Shown in pieces: positions 1-8,337 of a stretch of 64,000 nt of DNA. The DNA comes from Candidatus Poribacteria bacterium (GTDB lineage: Bacteria > Poribacteria > WGA-4E > WGA-3G). Numbering within the stretch: the stretch's first letter is position 1; each line of letters begins with the position of its first letter. The notes beneath the pieces were generated by a model that was not told the origin of the DNA, searched no databases, and saw nothing but the letters and a program-made list of their open reading frames with translations. The position numbers and the translations under genes are program-made. The stretch spans positions 1 through 64,000 of the forward strand of contig JAPPIG010000116.1 of NCBI GenBank assembly GCA_028820635.1, read 5' to 3'.

Positions 1-607
1 TATCTATGTAGCTGCCGAACATATTGCCTGCCGAGTTGACAAAATCGGCGAATGTTGCTGTTGCCCCGGGGAACTCAAGGATTGTGTTTCCTGTAAATCC
101 ACGCCGAACACCAGCAGCATCTATCCAATTACCTGTCAATACTCCGGTCGCGTCACTAATACCGTATATCTCTGTTTGCACAGCATCGGGGAAATCGTAT
201 TGACGCAACTCGCCATCTTCCAAGATAACACCGTGGTGCAAACCTTCTCTATCTTCGTAGTACCCCGCAGCGCGCCCATCATTACCAAGCGCATAGAAAT
301 ACGTGTTTTGGGCACCAGGGTAATCGTAGGTCGTGAAAACGCCATCAATGAGTGTAAAGGCGACCTCTTTTTCACCATCAGCACTTTTCGTGTAGCCGGC
401 ATAATCCTCAAAATCGGAACTCGCCGTCAACGCTAAAAAATCTACGCCCGGAACGTCGATCGTTTCAAATGTATAGTTCTCACTGGCGGATCCAACACCG
501 GGTCCATCGCCAACCTGTGCAGTGATGGTTGGTAAGAAAAAAGAATTGAGACATAGAAACAACGTGAACGTGTAAAATAAAAAACTGGTTTTAATTTGAG
601 TATACAT
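1..607 (-). CDS. HAF-repeat secreted protein, C-terminal part beyond the window edge
   Basis: The reverse frame is open from an ATG at 607 to the window edge, giving about 202 N-terminal residues. The start has a strong AAAGGAGGT ribosome site just upstream. Residues 1-30 are a basic and hydrophobic signal peptide ending in TAQ. The rest holds repeats of the type D-x-PG-x-x-T and G-x-x-x-G-x-Y, as in HAF-family extracellular repeat proteins. It matches its neighbour at 703-2547 almost residue for residue (for example the shared stretch TKSADGEKEVAFTLIDGVFT), so the two are tandem paralogues. By that parallel the missing C-terminus probably carries an FlgD-like sorting tail. Function is unknown; an extracellular or surface role is inferred from the signal peptide. 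Confidence 0.8.
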   Translation of the reverse strand, partial: MYTQIKTSFLFYTFTLFLCLNSFFLPTITAQVGDGPGVGSASENYTFETIDVPGVDFLALTASSDFEDYAGYTKSADGEKEVAFTLIDGVFTTYDYPGAQNTYFYALGNDGRAAGYYEDREGLHHGVILEDGELRQYDFPDAVQTEIYGISDATGVLTGNWIDAAGVRRGFTGNTILEFPGATATFADFVNSAGNMFGSYID

Positions 608-702
608 AATGAAAACCTCCTTTAATGGTGGATTACTCCCCACAAGCAAGGGTAGCACAACTTAACAGGCTATGGCTACACAAATACCTGCGAATTAGAA
701 TC

Positions 703-2547
703 CTACTTTAGAATGAGCATCCGCCGTGTCTGCTGGAAAGCGGGTGTCGTCAACTGGTAGAAATAGATACCACTCGCAACGCGTTCTCCGAGGGCATTAC
801 GTCCATCCCAATACGCGGCACGTTCCCGACTGTTATAGAAACCAGCGGATTGGAAACCGAGTGAAAGTGTACGAACCAACTGACCCGTTGGGCCATAAAT
901 GGATACCGATACAGGACTGTCTTGTGAGAGTTGATATGGAATCCACGTCTCAGGGTTAAACGGGTTCGGATAATTCTGCAACAGAAGATTCTGCGTCGGT
1001 TTGCCAATACTATCAAGTTTGATAGACAGAACCGCGTTTGCGAGGTGCGCGGGTGTCACTTTAAAGCTGCGGGTCTGTGATTCAAAGTTTCCATCAGTGC
1101 CGATGACGTGGACTTCAAGGACGTCTCCAACTTTGACAACGCTCCGCCGCGTTAAGTCGGCAGTAACAGCAGCGAAGTAATCACCTTGCACTGCGGCTGT
1201 TATTGTGCTGTCTGTTCTCAGGTTGCGGACGATGACTTGATAGCCATCAAACGTTGATTTTCCTTCCAAGTGCCCGCTAACTACAAAAGCCCACGCTTCC
1301 AGCGGCATCTCTGTAGATATGGCAGAAGGTGCTGCGGTAGCCGCCTCCGTTTGATTCGTCCAAGGTGCGCCGACGAAAGCAAAATTGCGAGTTTGTGGCA
1401 CATTGACGATATAGCCTTGTCCGCCTTCAATTGTGAAACCGTCATTGGGTGCGTCTGGTGTCCACCCGATGAAACGTTGATTTTCAGCATCAAGTGCTAT
1501 TACAACTGTCGCACCAGCTATACCCGCGAGTGATTTTGCAGTCATTGGTGTTGGCGATGCTAACGGCACAGAAAGCATATTCAATCCTTTCGTCAACGAA
1601 ACATTAAAATGGTTGCTAAAATGATCGCTGACGGCTTTGTCAACGGGTGTTCCGGCAAAGCCGTGTCTGCGTCCATCCGCTGTGTCGTAAAAGCCGACAA
1701 TACTTCCATCCTGATTAACATTTCGGACGACAGTGATAACACTGCCTGGGATCCGTATTTCATGGAGGTCACCGCTGGGCAGAAGGATATAGGAACGTAG
1801 AATATCGTTTTCAGCTTTGGCTCTGAATCCTACAACACCGATATCAGTGATGGTGTTCACAAATAGAAATTCAAGATTCGGCACATTTGGAACATCTATA
1901 GTGATAAAACTACCGTCAGGGTTACGCATAAATCCGTGAAACATTCCATCGACATCCCTGTAGCTGCCAACGACAACACCAGCAGCGTTGACAAAGTCAC
2001 CATAAGTTGCTACTGCTCCAGGGAACATAAATGACAGATCCCCTGAAAAAGCGCGAGAGACCCCTGCTTCATCGACGGCATTACCGCTTAGTGCCCCCGT
2101 TTCATCACTAATACCGTAGATGAACGTCTGGGCGGCACCCGGAAAATCGTATTGTTTCAACTCACCATTTTCGTCTAATACGACACCATGGTAAAGCCCA
2201 TCACTATCCTTATAGTGTCCTGCAGCGACACCATTATTACCGAGCGCAAAGAAATGCGTTTTCTGTGAACCGGGAAAATTGTATGTCGTAAAAACACCAT
2301 CAATGAGCGTAAAAGCGACTTCTTTTTCACCATCAGCGCTTTTCGTGTAGCCGGCGTAATCTCCAAAGTCGCTACTCGCCGTCAACTCTAAAAAATCTAC
2401 ACCCGGAACAGCAATCGTTTCAAATGTATAATAGGCACTGTCGGATTCGGTGTCTTGAGCAGCGGTGTGTCTTAGGAAAAAGACATTTAAAAATATGAAC
2501 AGTGTAAACGTGTAAAATAAGAAATTGGTTTTAATACGAGTATGCAT
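703..2547 (-). CDS. HAF-repeat secreted protein with FlgD-like/T9SS-type C-terminal tail
   Basis: 614 aa. I take the ATG at 2547 (MHTRIKTNFLFYTF) rather than the upstream in-frame start because it gives a clean signal peptide, has GAGG upstream, and matches the start of the paralogue at 607. After the signal peptide (to about residue 32), residues 33-310 hold roughly six HAF-type repeats (G-x-F-x-x-x-D-x-PG followed by G-x-x-x-G-x-Y-x-D-x-x-G-x-x-HGF). The middle region resembles beta-rich adhesive domains. Residues 525-614 form an FlgD-like domain opening with NYPNPFNPETWIPYQL and ending RRMLILK, the same tail as the WD40 proteins further along. Such tails resemble type IX sorting domains; that this one directs secretion is inference. 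Ligand and role are unknown. Confidence 0.85.
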   Translation of the reverse strand: MHTRIKTNFLFYTFTLFIFLNVFFLRHTAAQDTESDSAYYTFETIAVPGVDFLELTASSDFGDYAGYTKSADGEKEVAFTLIDGVFTTYNFPGSQKTHFFALGNNGVAAGHYKDSDGLYHGVVLDENGELKQYDFPGAAQTFIYGISDETGALSGNAVDEAGVSRAFSGDLSFMFPGAVATYGDFVNAAGVVVGSYRDVDGMFHGFMRNPDGSFITIDVPNVPNLEFLFVNTITDIGVVGFRAKAENDILRSYILLPSGDLHEIRIPGSVITVVRNVNQDGSIVGFYDTADGRRHGFAGTPVDKAVSDHFSNHFNVSLTKGLNMLSVPLASPTPMTAKSLAGIAGATVVIALDAENQRFIGWTPDAPNDGFTIEGGQGYIVNVPQTRNFAFVGAPWTNQTEAATAAPSAISTEMPLEAWAFVVSGHLEGKSTFDGYQVIVRNLRTDSTITAAVQGDYFAAVTADLTRRSVVKVGDVLEVHVIGTDGNFESQTRSFKVTPAHLANAVLSIKLDSIGKPTQNLLLQNYPNPFNPETWIPYQLSQDSPVSVSIYGPTGQLVRTLSLGFQSAGFYNSRERAAYWDGRNALGERVASGIYFYQLTTPAFQQTRRMLILK

Positions 2548-2591
2548 AACGAAAACCTCACTTGAAAGTATTTTATTCAAAGATGAAAATA

Positions 2592-2761
2592 ATACCATTT
2601 CTATAAGATGATTTTACATTATCTCGTAGGTCGGGTAGAGTTTACGAAACCCGACATGCACGAGGTGATATGAATTACGTGTCGGGTGTCGCTTCGCTCT
2701 ACCCGACCTACAAGATTTTTATAGAAATCCTATATGATACTTTTTCAATTAGAAATGGTAT
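2592..2761. repeat. MITE-like palindromic element, ATACCATTTCTA termini
   Basis: A 170-bp element bounded by ATACCATTTCTA (2592-2603) and its exact reverse complement (2750-2761). Inside is a large palindrome of the genome's GTAGGTCGGGTAGAG / CTCTACCCGACCTAC unit (about 2626-2714). Related copies lie at 31417-31634 and, with one recognisable end only, at 3992-4140. No coding sequence is present, and the 410-bp gap 2548-2957 holds nothing else I can support. It most resembles a non-autonomous mobile element or a REP-type sequence. Confidence 0.7.
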
Positions 2762-2957
2762 AGTATGTCAGATACCCTGTCCTGAGGACGATACTTGTCG
2801 TTGGAGTATCGCAAGTTTGCTTTCAGCAATACGGTAAAGCGAAGACTGGGTGTTCTAACATATTATAGGAGTCCTAAAAAGTATGAGACATTTTCGAAAA
2901 AGGTAAGAAGCATTGCATCCTTTTTCTTGATTTCCATTCTGCTACGGCGGTATAAAG

Positions 2958-3965
2958 TTATTCATCCCAAGGCAACGGTACGCCGAGACGTTCACTCGCT
3001 GCACGTGCGGATGATTGCTCCATTTCACCGTAACGGATGCCTTTTTGGCGATGTAGTTCTGTGCGTTCCACTTCAATTGCCCCAGGTAACAGTGCTTGAT
3101 CTGTTCCGGGCAAAGGTTCATAAGTTTCACGGACATCACGTACCAACCGATCAACTTCAGCATGAAAAATATCAGGTGGCAAAATAGATTCAATATCTAT
3201 GGCGAGTACCATACCGCCATGACGATGGGCACCACTCCATTTTGCTGTGTCCTCTGGTGCCGGTTCGGTGAAACCGGTTAACGCACCACCGAGTAGGCAA
3301 GCGACTGCAGTATAGCCGATGCTCTTAAAGAATGCTGCGGGAATAATAGAGAGCAGTTCATCAAATTCTGGACCCCGTTGATAGTCCGCCATAATACATG
3401 TCGCGGCATCAAGCACAACTGGGGGTTCATCGCCTGAAGGAATTGCGAAACAGATAGGTGGATTGCCGTAGTAGCCGAGTTGCGGTTTTGGGTCCTGACC
3501 GCTCGCGTTCCCATGGTTCTGATAGCCTTGTACCGAAAAACCGATACAACCCGCCTCATTACAGAGTCGGGCATAGTGTCCTGCCGAGCCGTAATGTCCA
3601 ATGTAGCGAACGAGTCCCATTCCAATGCCGACTTCTTTCGCTTTGGCGATCGCATGTTCAGTAGCACGGACCATTGGCAGGTAACCGAGTGTGCCATCTC
3701 CATTAAGCACAACGGCTGTGGGTGTTTCATGGATAACACGGATGTTCGGGTTGGGATTGAGACTTCCGTTTTCAAAGCCACCACAGTAGCCGCTTAGCGT
3801 CCGTGTGCCATGGCTACGCACACCACGTAAATCGGAATTCACAAGCAGACGACTGATGAGTGTGGCGTGTTCGTGTGTTATACCTGCTTTTTCAAAGCAG
3901 GCAGTGCTGAAGTTGAGAAGGCGTTCTTCGTCAACTCGGATAAACTCTTCTGGTGGTCTATTCAT
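2958..3965 (-). CDS. Ldh_2 family (malate/L-lactate dehydrogenase-type) oxidoreductase
   Basis: 335 aa. The longer open frame to 4097 runs through a repeat element; the ATG at 3965 (MNRPPEEFIRVDEE) has AGGAG seven bases upstream and fits the family start. Family marks are RGVRSHGTRTL near residue 56 (region of the catalytic His), GHYGSAGHYA mid-protein, GNPPICFAIP and the late HRHGGMVLAIDIE stretch. The family (malate, ureidoglycolate, delta-pyrroline-carboxylate and related enzymes) catalyses NAD(P)-dependent oxidation of 2-hydroxyacids or reduction of cyclic imines, so the substrate cannot be named from sequence. It sits alone between two secreted-protein genes. It is probably cytosolic, as no signal peptide is visible. 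Confidence 0.85.
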   Translation of the reverse strand: MNRPPEEFIRVDEERLLNFSTACFEKAGITHEHATLISRLLVNSDLRGVRSHGTRTLSGYCGGFENGSLNPNPNIRVIHETPTAVVLNGDGTLGYLPMVRATEHAIAKAKEVGIGMGLVRYIGHYGSAGHYARLCNEAGCIGFSVQGYQNHGNASGQDPKPQLGYYGNPPICFAIPSGDEPPVVLDAATCIMADYQRGPEFDELLSIIPAAFFKSIGYTAVACLLGGALTGFTEPAPEDTAKWSGAHRHGGMVLAIDIESILPPDIFHAEVDRLVRDVRETYEPLPGTDQALLPGAIEVERTELHRQKGIRYGEMEQSSARAASERLGVPLPWDE

Positions 3966-3991
3966 ATTTTCTCCTATTTTCAAATTATGTA

Positions 3992-4140
3992 ATACAGTTT
4001 CTAATTGACAAATTGTCAAAACATATTGTAGGTCGGGTTGAGTTTGCGAAACCCGACAATGCCACACGCTTATATGGTGTTGATTTGGACATGACACTCT
4101 AAAAAGCCGGGTTTTCGCTATCGCTTCTACCCGACCTACG
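3992..4140. repeat. Interspersed palindromic repeat, GTAGGTCGGG family
   Basis: The left end ATACAGTTTCTAATTGACAA resembles the termini of the elements at 2592 and 31417. The inside carries GTAGGTCGGGTTGAG and the inverted CTACCCGACCTAC, plus the GGTGTTGATTTGGAC unit that also appears near 31528 and 34980. The right terminus is degenerate and stops just short of the WD40 gene's stop codon at 4148. Confidence 0.55.
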
Positions 4141-4147
4141 ATATAAA

Positions 4148-5860
4148 CTATTCTCTCTGCGAAGTTGCATCCTTTTTACGAATTAACACAGTACCATTTC
4201 GTTCTACGTGTGCGGTTGCAGTGCCATCGGGGGAATCTAATAATCTTTTGGAACCACTTGGAATATCTGCGGGTGTTGGCGTGAGTTCCTTTCCTGTCTT
4301 GGCATCCCAGACGCGTGTTTTCTCTTTCCAATCTCCAGTAGCGATTATTCTTTTACCATCCTTTGAAAACACCGCAGTACTAACACCACCCTTTCCTTTA
4401 TATATGACTCTTTTGCGTTTTCCTGTTTTTGCATTCCATAAATACACCGTTCCTTTTTCGATGGTGTAATAATCTCCACCGGTAACGATAGTATTCCCAT
4501 CGGGGGAATAAGCAATAGGACCTATATCATACTCACGGTTTTGAAGTAGCAAGAAAACGGCATCAATCAAGCCAAAATGCTTGAGAGTTGCTTTATGATT
4601 CCCCGTTTTTGCATCTAACAACAGAACCCTGTCATAAGAACTTACAACAGCGATTGTGTTACCATCAGGGGAATATGTTACGCCAAAAATGATACCGTAA
4701 TTTTTACCAGTGAACGTATTCTTTATTTTTGCTGATTGTGCATCCCACACTTGCACCCTTCCATCGTGATTTCCAGTGACAATAGTATTTCCGTCTGGAG
4801 AGTATGCAGCAGCATTGATATCCATGTATCCTGTAAGTATAGCCTTAGTTTCGCCTGTGGCAGCATCCCACAATCGCACTGTCTCATCCCGACTTGTAGA
4901 AGCGATCGTCTTTCCATCAGGAGCGTAAGCGACAGATCTAACACTCTCTGTATGCCCAGTAAGGGTAGATTTAAGTTCCATCGTCTGTATGTCCCACAAT
5001 TGCACATCACCGTTATCATTCCCACTCACGACGGTCTTTCCATCGGGAGAATATGCGAGAGACCTGACACTTTCTTTGTTTAACTTGAGTGTAGTGTTAT
5101 GCTTTCCTGTAGTAGCGTCCCACAACTGAATCGTTCCATCCCTACTACGTGTCGCAATACTCTTATTATCTGGAGAATATGTTATGGAAGAAACTTGTTT
5201 TGTATGTCCCTTAAGTGTGAGTTTATGATTACCCGTTTTTCCATCCCATAAGTATGCTGCGTTGTCGTAACCCACAGTGGCGAAAGTCGGTCCATCCAAA
5301 GTGAATAGAACTAAATTCACACCTTTTGCATGCATTCTTTTTATGGTTATGCTTTCTCCTGTCTGAGTGTTCCATAAACGGTCAGTGTTAGCAAACCCTC
5401 CAACAGAAGCAACATAATTTCCGTCGGGAGAAAAGGCTATTGATTTAACTCTGTGCAAGTGTCCAACGAGCATTTCTTTTTTTTCTCCATTGGTAACATT
5501 CACCAACTCAACTGAATACCTGGAACTTCCACTTGCGTTTTTCTTTTTTGGATTAATACCAATAGCCATTGTGTTGCCATCAGGAGAGAAAGCAAAAGGG
5601 AACGGATAAGGTATGTTCGGACGTTGTAGTAATTCCAACTCTTTTCCTGTATTCGGATCGTGGAACCAGATACCGATAGAAGTTGAAACTGCAAGTTTAC
5701 TACCATCTGGAGAAAAATGGATTTGTCCAAGAGAACCTTTGCCAATACGTGCTATTGCGCCTTCAGGTAAACCGATTTGTGCGTTATCTTGTGATGCAGA
5801 ATTAAAACAAAAGATTGAAACTATAATCGCAGTGAAAATGGAAAGAAAGGAAGTTTTCAT
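4148..5860 (-). CDS. Secreted WD40-repeat protein, 12 repeats
   Basis: 570 aa. The start at 5860 (MKTSFLSIFTAII) is preferred over two upstream in-frame starts because AAAGGAGAAAT lies eight bases before it and a signal peptide follows directly. The mature protein opens with the signature shared by all WD40 proteins here (GLPEGAIARIGKGSLGQI, then a FSPDG and a SIGIWFHD blade). I count about 12 WD40 units of the form S-x-x-FSPDG...LWD-x-x-TG. Unlike the eight genes of the 10-31 kb block it has 12, not 14, and it ends right after the last blade with no dockerin or NYPN tail. A surface or periplasmic interaction scaffold is inferred; the partner is unknown. Confidence 0.85.
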   Translation of the reverse strand: MKTSFLSIFTAIIVSIFCFNSASQDNAQIGLPEGAIARIGKGSLGQIHFSPDGSKLAVSTSIGIWFHDPNTGKELELLQRPNIPYPFPFAFSPDGNTMAIGINPKKKNASGSSRYSVELVNVTNGEKKEMLVGHLHRVKSIAFSPDGNYVASVGGFANTDRLWNTQTGESITIKRMHAKGVNLVLFTLDGPTFATVGYDNAAYLWDGKTGNHKLTLKGHTKQVSSITYSPDNKSIATRSRDGTIQLWDATTGKHNTTLKLNKESVRSLAYSPDGKTVVSGNDNGDVQLWDIQTMELKSTLTGHTESVRSVAYAPDGKTIASTSRDETVRLWDAATGETKAILTGYMDINAAAYSPDGNTIVTGNHDGRVQVWDAQSAKIKNTFTGKNYGIIFGVTYSPDGNTIAVVSSYDRVLLLDAKTGNHKATLKHFGLIDAVFLLLQNREYDIGPIAYSPDGNTIVTGGDYYTIEKGTVYLWNAKTGKRKRVIYKGKGGVSTAVFSKDGKRIIATGDWKEKTRVWDAKTGKELTPTPADIPSGSKRLLDSPDGTATAHVERNGTVLIRKKDATSQRE

Positions 5861-6048
5861 GGTGGTATTTCTCCTTTTCATATATGCAACCATTCATTTT
5901 TCAAAAGCCCATTGATCTTTATTCTAACAATGTTTTGTTGAAAACTGTTTTGGTTTTCTTCTATAAAAAAATTACTCAATCCCATGAAAACTCCCTCTAC
6001 AAAAGTTGCCTACAAAATTAAATCACGACATACGTAGTATGCCTACTA

Positions 6049-7203
6049 TTATGGATCAATTTGCTGATAAAACTGCTTTTCTCCATCTTTAATAGTAAAG
6101 ATCACAGCACTTTTGGTGGGTTGACGGTTTTCGTTATAACGAGCAATGTTTGTCGCACCAATATAGTTTTCTGTGGCAGCGAGTTGCTCGCGTATCGCAT
6201 CTGGTTCAAGACTGCCTGCGCGTTCTATCGCTTCAAAAAGCAATTTGACCGCATCATAACTTACAGCAACGCCCCCTGTCGGTGTAGATTCATAAACAGA
6301 CATGTAAGTGTCAACGAAAGCGCGGGCATTCGGTTCGTTTGTATCCGGCGAAAAGTGACCACTGAAGTAACTACCTTCTATTTCAGCACTTTCATCGTTA
6401 AACAGTAAGGTACTGTCCCACGAATCTGCGCCGAGAAAAACTGTGGGTTCACCAGCGGCGTTTTGCAACGGAATTGCCCGTGCCTGTTGTGTAATATCTG
6501 CAATGTCTTGAACAAAACCGGCTGTGAAAAGTGCATCAGGTTTCATTTCTGCGATTTGTGTCAACTGCTCTGAGAAATCGGTTGTCCCGCTATCAAAGGA
6601 TGCTTGTGCAACCACATTTCCACCAAGTGAAGTAAAATTAGACGCAAAAAATTCGGATATCCCTTCTGTATAGAGGTCACCGCTTCGTGTTATGATGGCA
6701 GCGGTTGAAATACCGAGTTCCATTTTCGCAAATTGTGCCATAACAGCACCTTGAAAACTGTCCGTGAAGGATGCCATAAACACAAAGTCACCTGCTTGTG
6801 TAACATTTGGATTCGTTGCAGTTGTGGTAACCATCGGTATCCGATGTTTTTGTGCGACTGGACCTACCACAGCAGCGTGAGATGAACGGTTCGGTCCAAT
6901 CAAAGCGACGATTTCATCTTCAACAATCAGCGACTCAGCAAGTTGGACAGAGACTTCTGGGACAGCCTCTTTGTTAATATGACCAATCAATTCAACTTGC
7001 ATCCCAAATAGTCCGCCTTGCTGGTTAATTTCTGTTACCGCCATTTCCGCACCGTTCGGATAGGTGACACGTTGTCCAGCAACGATAAAACCGATTTTCA
7101 CAGTTGGCTCTGGCGTGGGGGCAAGAACCCTTTTGACGTTATCACATCCAATGAATGTTAATACTAACAAACTTAAACATAATGTTGCTATTGATTTCTG
7201 CAT
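6049..7203 (-). CDS. Branched-chain amino-acid-type ABC substrate-binding lipoprotein
   Basis: 384 aa. The N-terminus is a lipoprotein signal with lipobox LTFIGCDN, so Cys20 is the likely lipid anchor. The body is the type-1 periplasmic binding fold (LivJ/Periplasmic_6): VKIGFIVAGQRVTYPNGAEM opens the first lobe, VALIGPNRSSHAAVVGPVAQ and IPMVTTTATNPNVT line the cleft, and a C-terminal lobe contains GVAVSYDAVKLLFEAIERAG. The family binds amino acids, amides or aromatic acids for LivHMGF importers, or serves as a sensor. No permease or ATPase genes flank it, so it is an orphan binding protein. Start ATG has AAAGGA upstream. Confidence 0.88.
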   Translation of the reverse strand: MQKSIATLCLSLLVLTFIGCDNVKRVLAPTPEPTVKIGFIVAGQRVTYPNGAEMAVTEINQQGGLFGMQVELIGHINKEAVPEVSVQLAESLIVEDEIVALIGPNRSSHAAVVGPVAQKHRIPMVTTTATNPNVTQAGDFVFMASFTDSFQGAVMAQFAKMELGISTAAIITRSGDLYTEGISEFFASNFTSLGGNVVAQASFDSGTTDFSEQLTQIAEMKPDALFTAGFVQDIADITQQARAIPLQNAAGEPTVFLGADSWDSTLLFNDESAEIEGSYFSGHFSPDTNEPNARAFVDTYMSVYESTPTGGVAVSYDAVKLLFEAIERAGSLEPDAIREQLAATENYIGATNIARYNENRQPTKSAVIFTIKDGEKQFYQQIDP

Positions 7204-7571
7204 ATAAAGTTCCTTTATTACGACATAGGAGAATGTATACTCCTTTAAATGTCCTGAGTAATTTAGTTTTAGCGTTTTTTGGCATTTGCTCGGAAGTCGC
7301 GAGCTGGAACTCGCTCCTACAGAAGAGTTTTGAGTAAAAGTTTAAACGATAAGAGAACTAAATGACTCTATCAAATGTAAAAATACCTTTTCTTTCTTTC
7401 AAATTTTTGTTAAAATGAAAAAACTTATGCTGATGGCACCCCCACCTCGTGATTCTAAAAATCAGTAACGAGGATACCGCCTATCCAAGCACAATGAACT
7501 TTTAATTAATATCATTAATTTATGAAAATAAGCAAGTATTTTCTACGAATGTTGTATAGGTCTACAAATTT
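7204..7571. other. Intergenic region between divergent genes
   Basis: 368 bp between the divergently transcribed substrate-binding lipoprotein and the sulfotransferase. It holds a REP-like fragment around 7287-7322 (AGTCGCGAGCTGGAACTCGC and CTCCTACAG, related to the elements at 28003 and 48445) and a compact hairpin region at 7445-7486. Otherwise AT-rich with no gene seen. Confidence 0.5.
7445..7486. other. Structured intergenic hairpins, unknown role
   Basis: CCTCGT (7445-7450) pairs with ACGAGG (7468-7473) and encloses GATT/AATC with loop CTAAA. A second hairpin, GGATA (7472-7476) with TATCC (7482-7486), shares the GG with the first, so the two are partly exclusive. It is preceded by CTGATGGCACCCCC. 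It may be a leader RNA of the sulfotransferase on the plus strand, or a mobile-element end. I cannot match it to a known RNA family. Confidence 0.35.
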
Positions 7572-8309
7572 ATGGAAATTTTAATCACTGTGATTGGTCG
7601 TGGGCATTCTGGGACGCGTGCCATTTCACATACGTTGTACGCCAGCGGCGTTTTTATGGGTAGCCAACTAAATCCCTCTGGCGACAAGATTCCGCCGCAC
7701 GCAATGTACGATGCATGTCGAGTAATGGCAAAATATGTCAAATGGAAGGGTGGTTTATCGTGGAATTTCGATCCGTTGTTCACAATGCCGATTGACCCAG
7801 AGTTTGAGCAGCTTATCAATACCTATTTATCGGATGTACTGAACGACAAATCCGAAAATAAAGGATGGAAGATACCTGAGACAACCCTTGTTTATCCTTG
7901 GATAACGCGTATGTTTCCAGAGATACGCTATATCCATTGGATTCGTGATCCAAGGGATTGTATTTTGGGGAGTCACAAAACAGATAATTTACGCGACTTC
8001 GGCATCGAATATCAGCAAACGGATGATATTTACGAAAGACGTGCGATTTCTTGGTACTATCAATATCAGTTGATGAAAGCCACACCGAAACCGAAACATG
8101 TAATTCAAATCCGATTTGAGGATTTCGTGCTGAAACAGGAGGAGACACTCAAAAGGCTTGAAGCATATTTAGGTATTCCGTTAGGGCGGATTATAGTGCG
8201 TCCAGAAGCGGTTGCACGTTGGAAAAGAGTTGACAAGCCTTGTGAACTCCCTTTTGATTTTTTGCGCGAGGCTATTATTGAAAACGGTTATACATTAACA
8301 GCAGATTAA
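7572..8309 (+). CDS. Sulfotransferase family protein
   Basis: 245 aa. The N-terminal ITVIGRGHSGTRAISHTLY is a P-loop-like 5'-phosphosulfate-binding motif of the kind seen in PAPS-dependent sulfotransferases. YIHWIRDPRDCILGSHK near residues 120-136 is the 3'-phosphate-binding motif (Arg and downstream Ser). IRFEDFVLKQEETLKRLEAYLGIPLG matches the conserved C-terminal part of the family. The enzyme would transfer sulfate from PAPS to a sugar, lipid or small-molecule hydroxyl; the acceptor is not predictable. It leads a plus-strand run with an oxidoreductase 28 bp downstream and a HAD hydrolase, which suggests carbohydrate modification. The start lacks a strong ribosome site (only TAGG upstream). 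Confidence 0.82.
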   Translation: MEILITVIGRGHSGTRAISHTLYASGVFMGSQLNPSGDKIPPHAMYDACRVMAKYVKWKGGLSWNFDPLFTMPIDPEFEQLINTYLSDVLNDKSENKGWKIPETTLVYPWITRMFPEIRYIHWIRDPRDCILGSHKTDNLRDFGIEYQQTDDIYERRAISWYYQYQLMKATPKPKHVIQIRFEDFVLKQEETLKRLEAYLGIPLGRIIVRPEAVARWKRVDKPCELPFDFLREAIIENGYTLTAD

Positions 8310-8337
8310 CCATAAAGAAAAACAGTGAGGAACTATT

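Noticed and set aside
2795..3187. A 130-codon plus-strand frame opposite the Ldh_2 gene
   Set aside because: It overlaps the C-terminal coding part of the clear minus-strand dehydrogenase and has a random-looking protein.
7420..7490. Fluoride riboswitch, from GCTGATGGCACC
   Set aside because: The 5' conserved half is absent and the downstream gene is a sulfotransferase, not a fluoride exporter.
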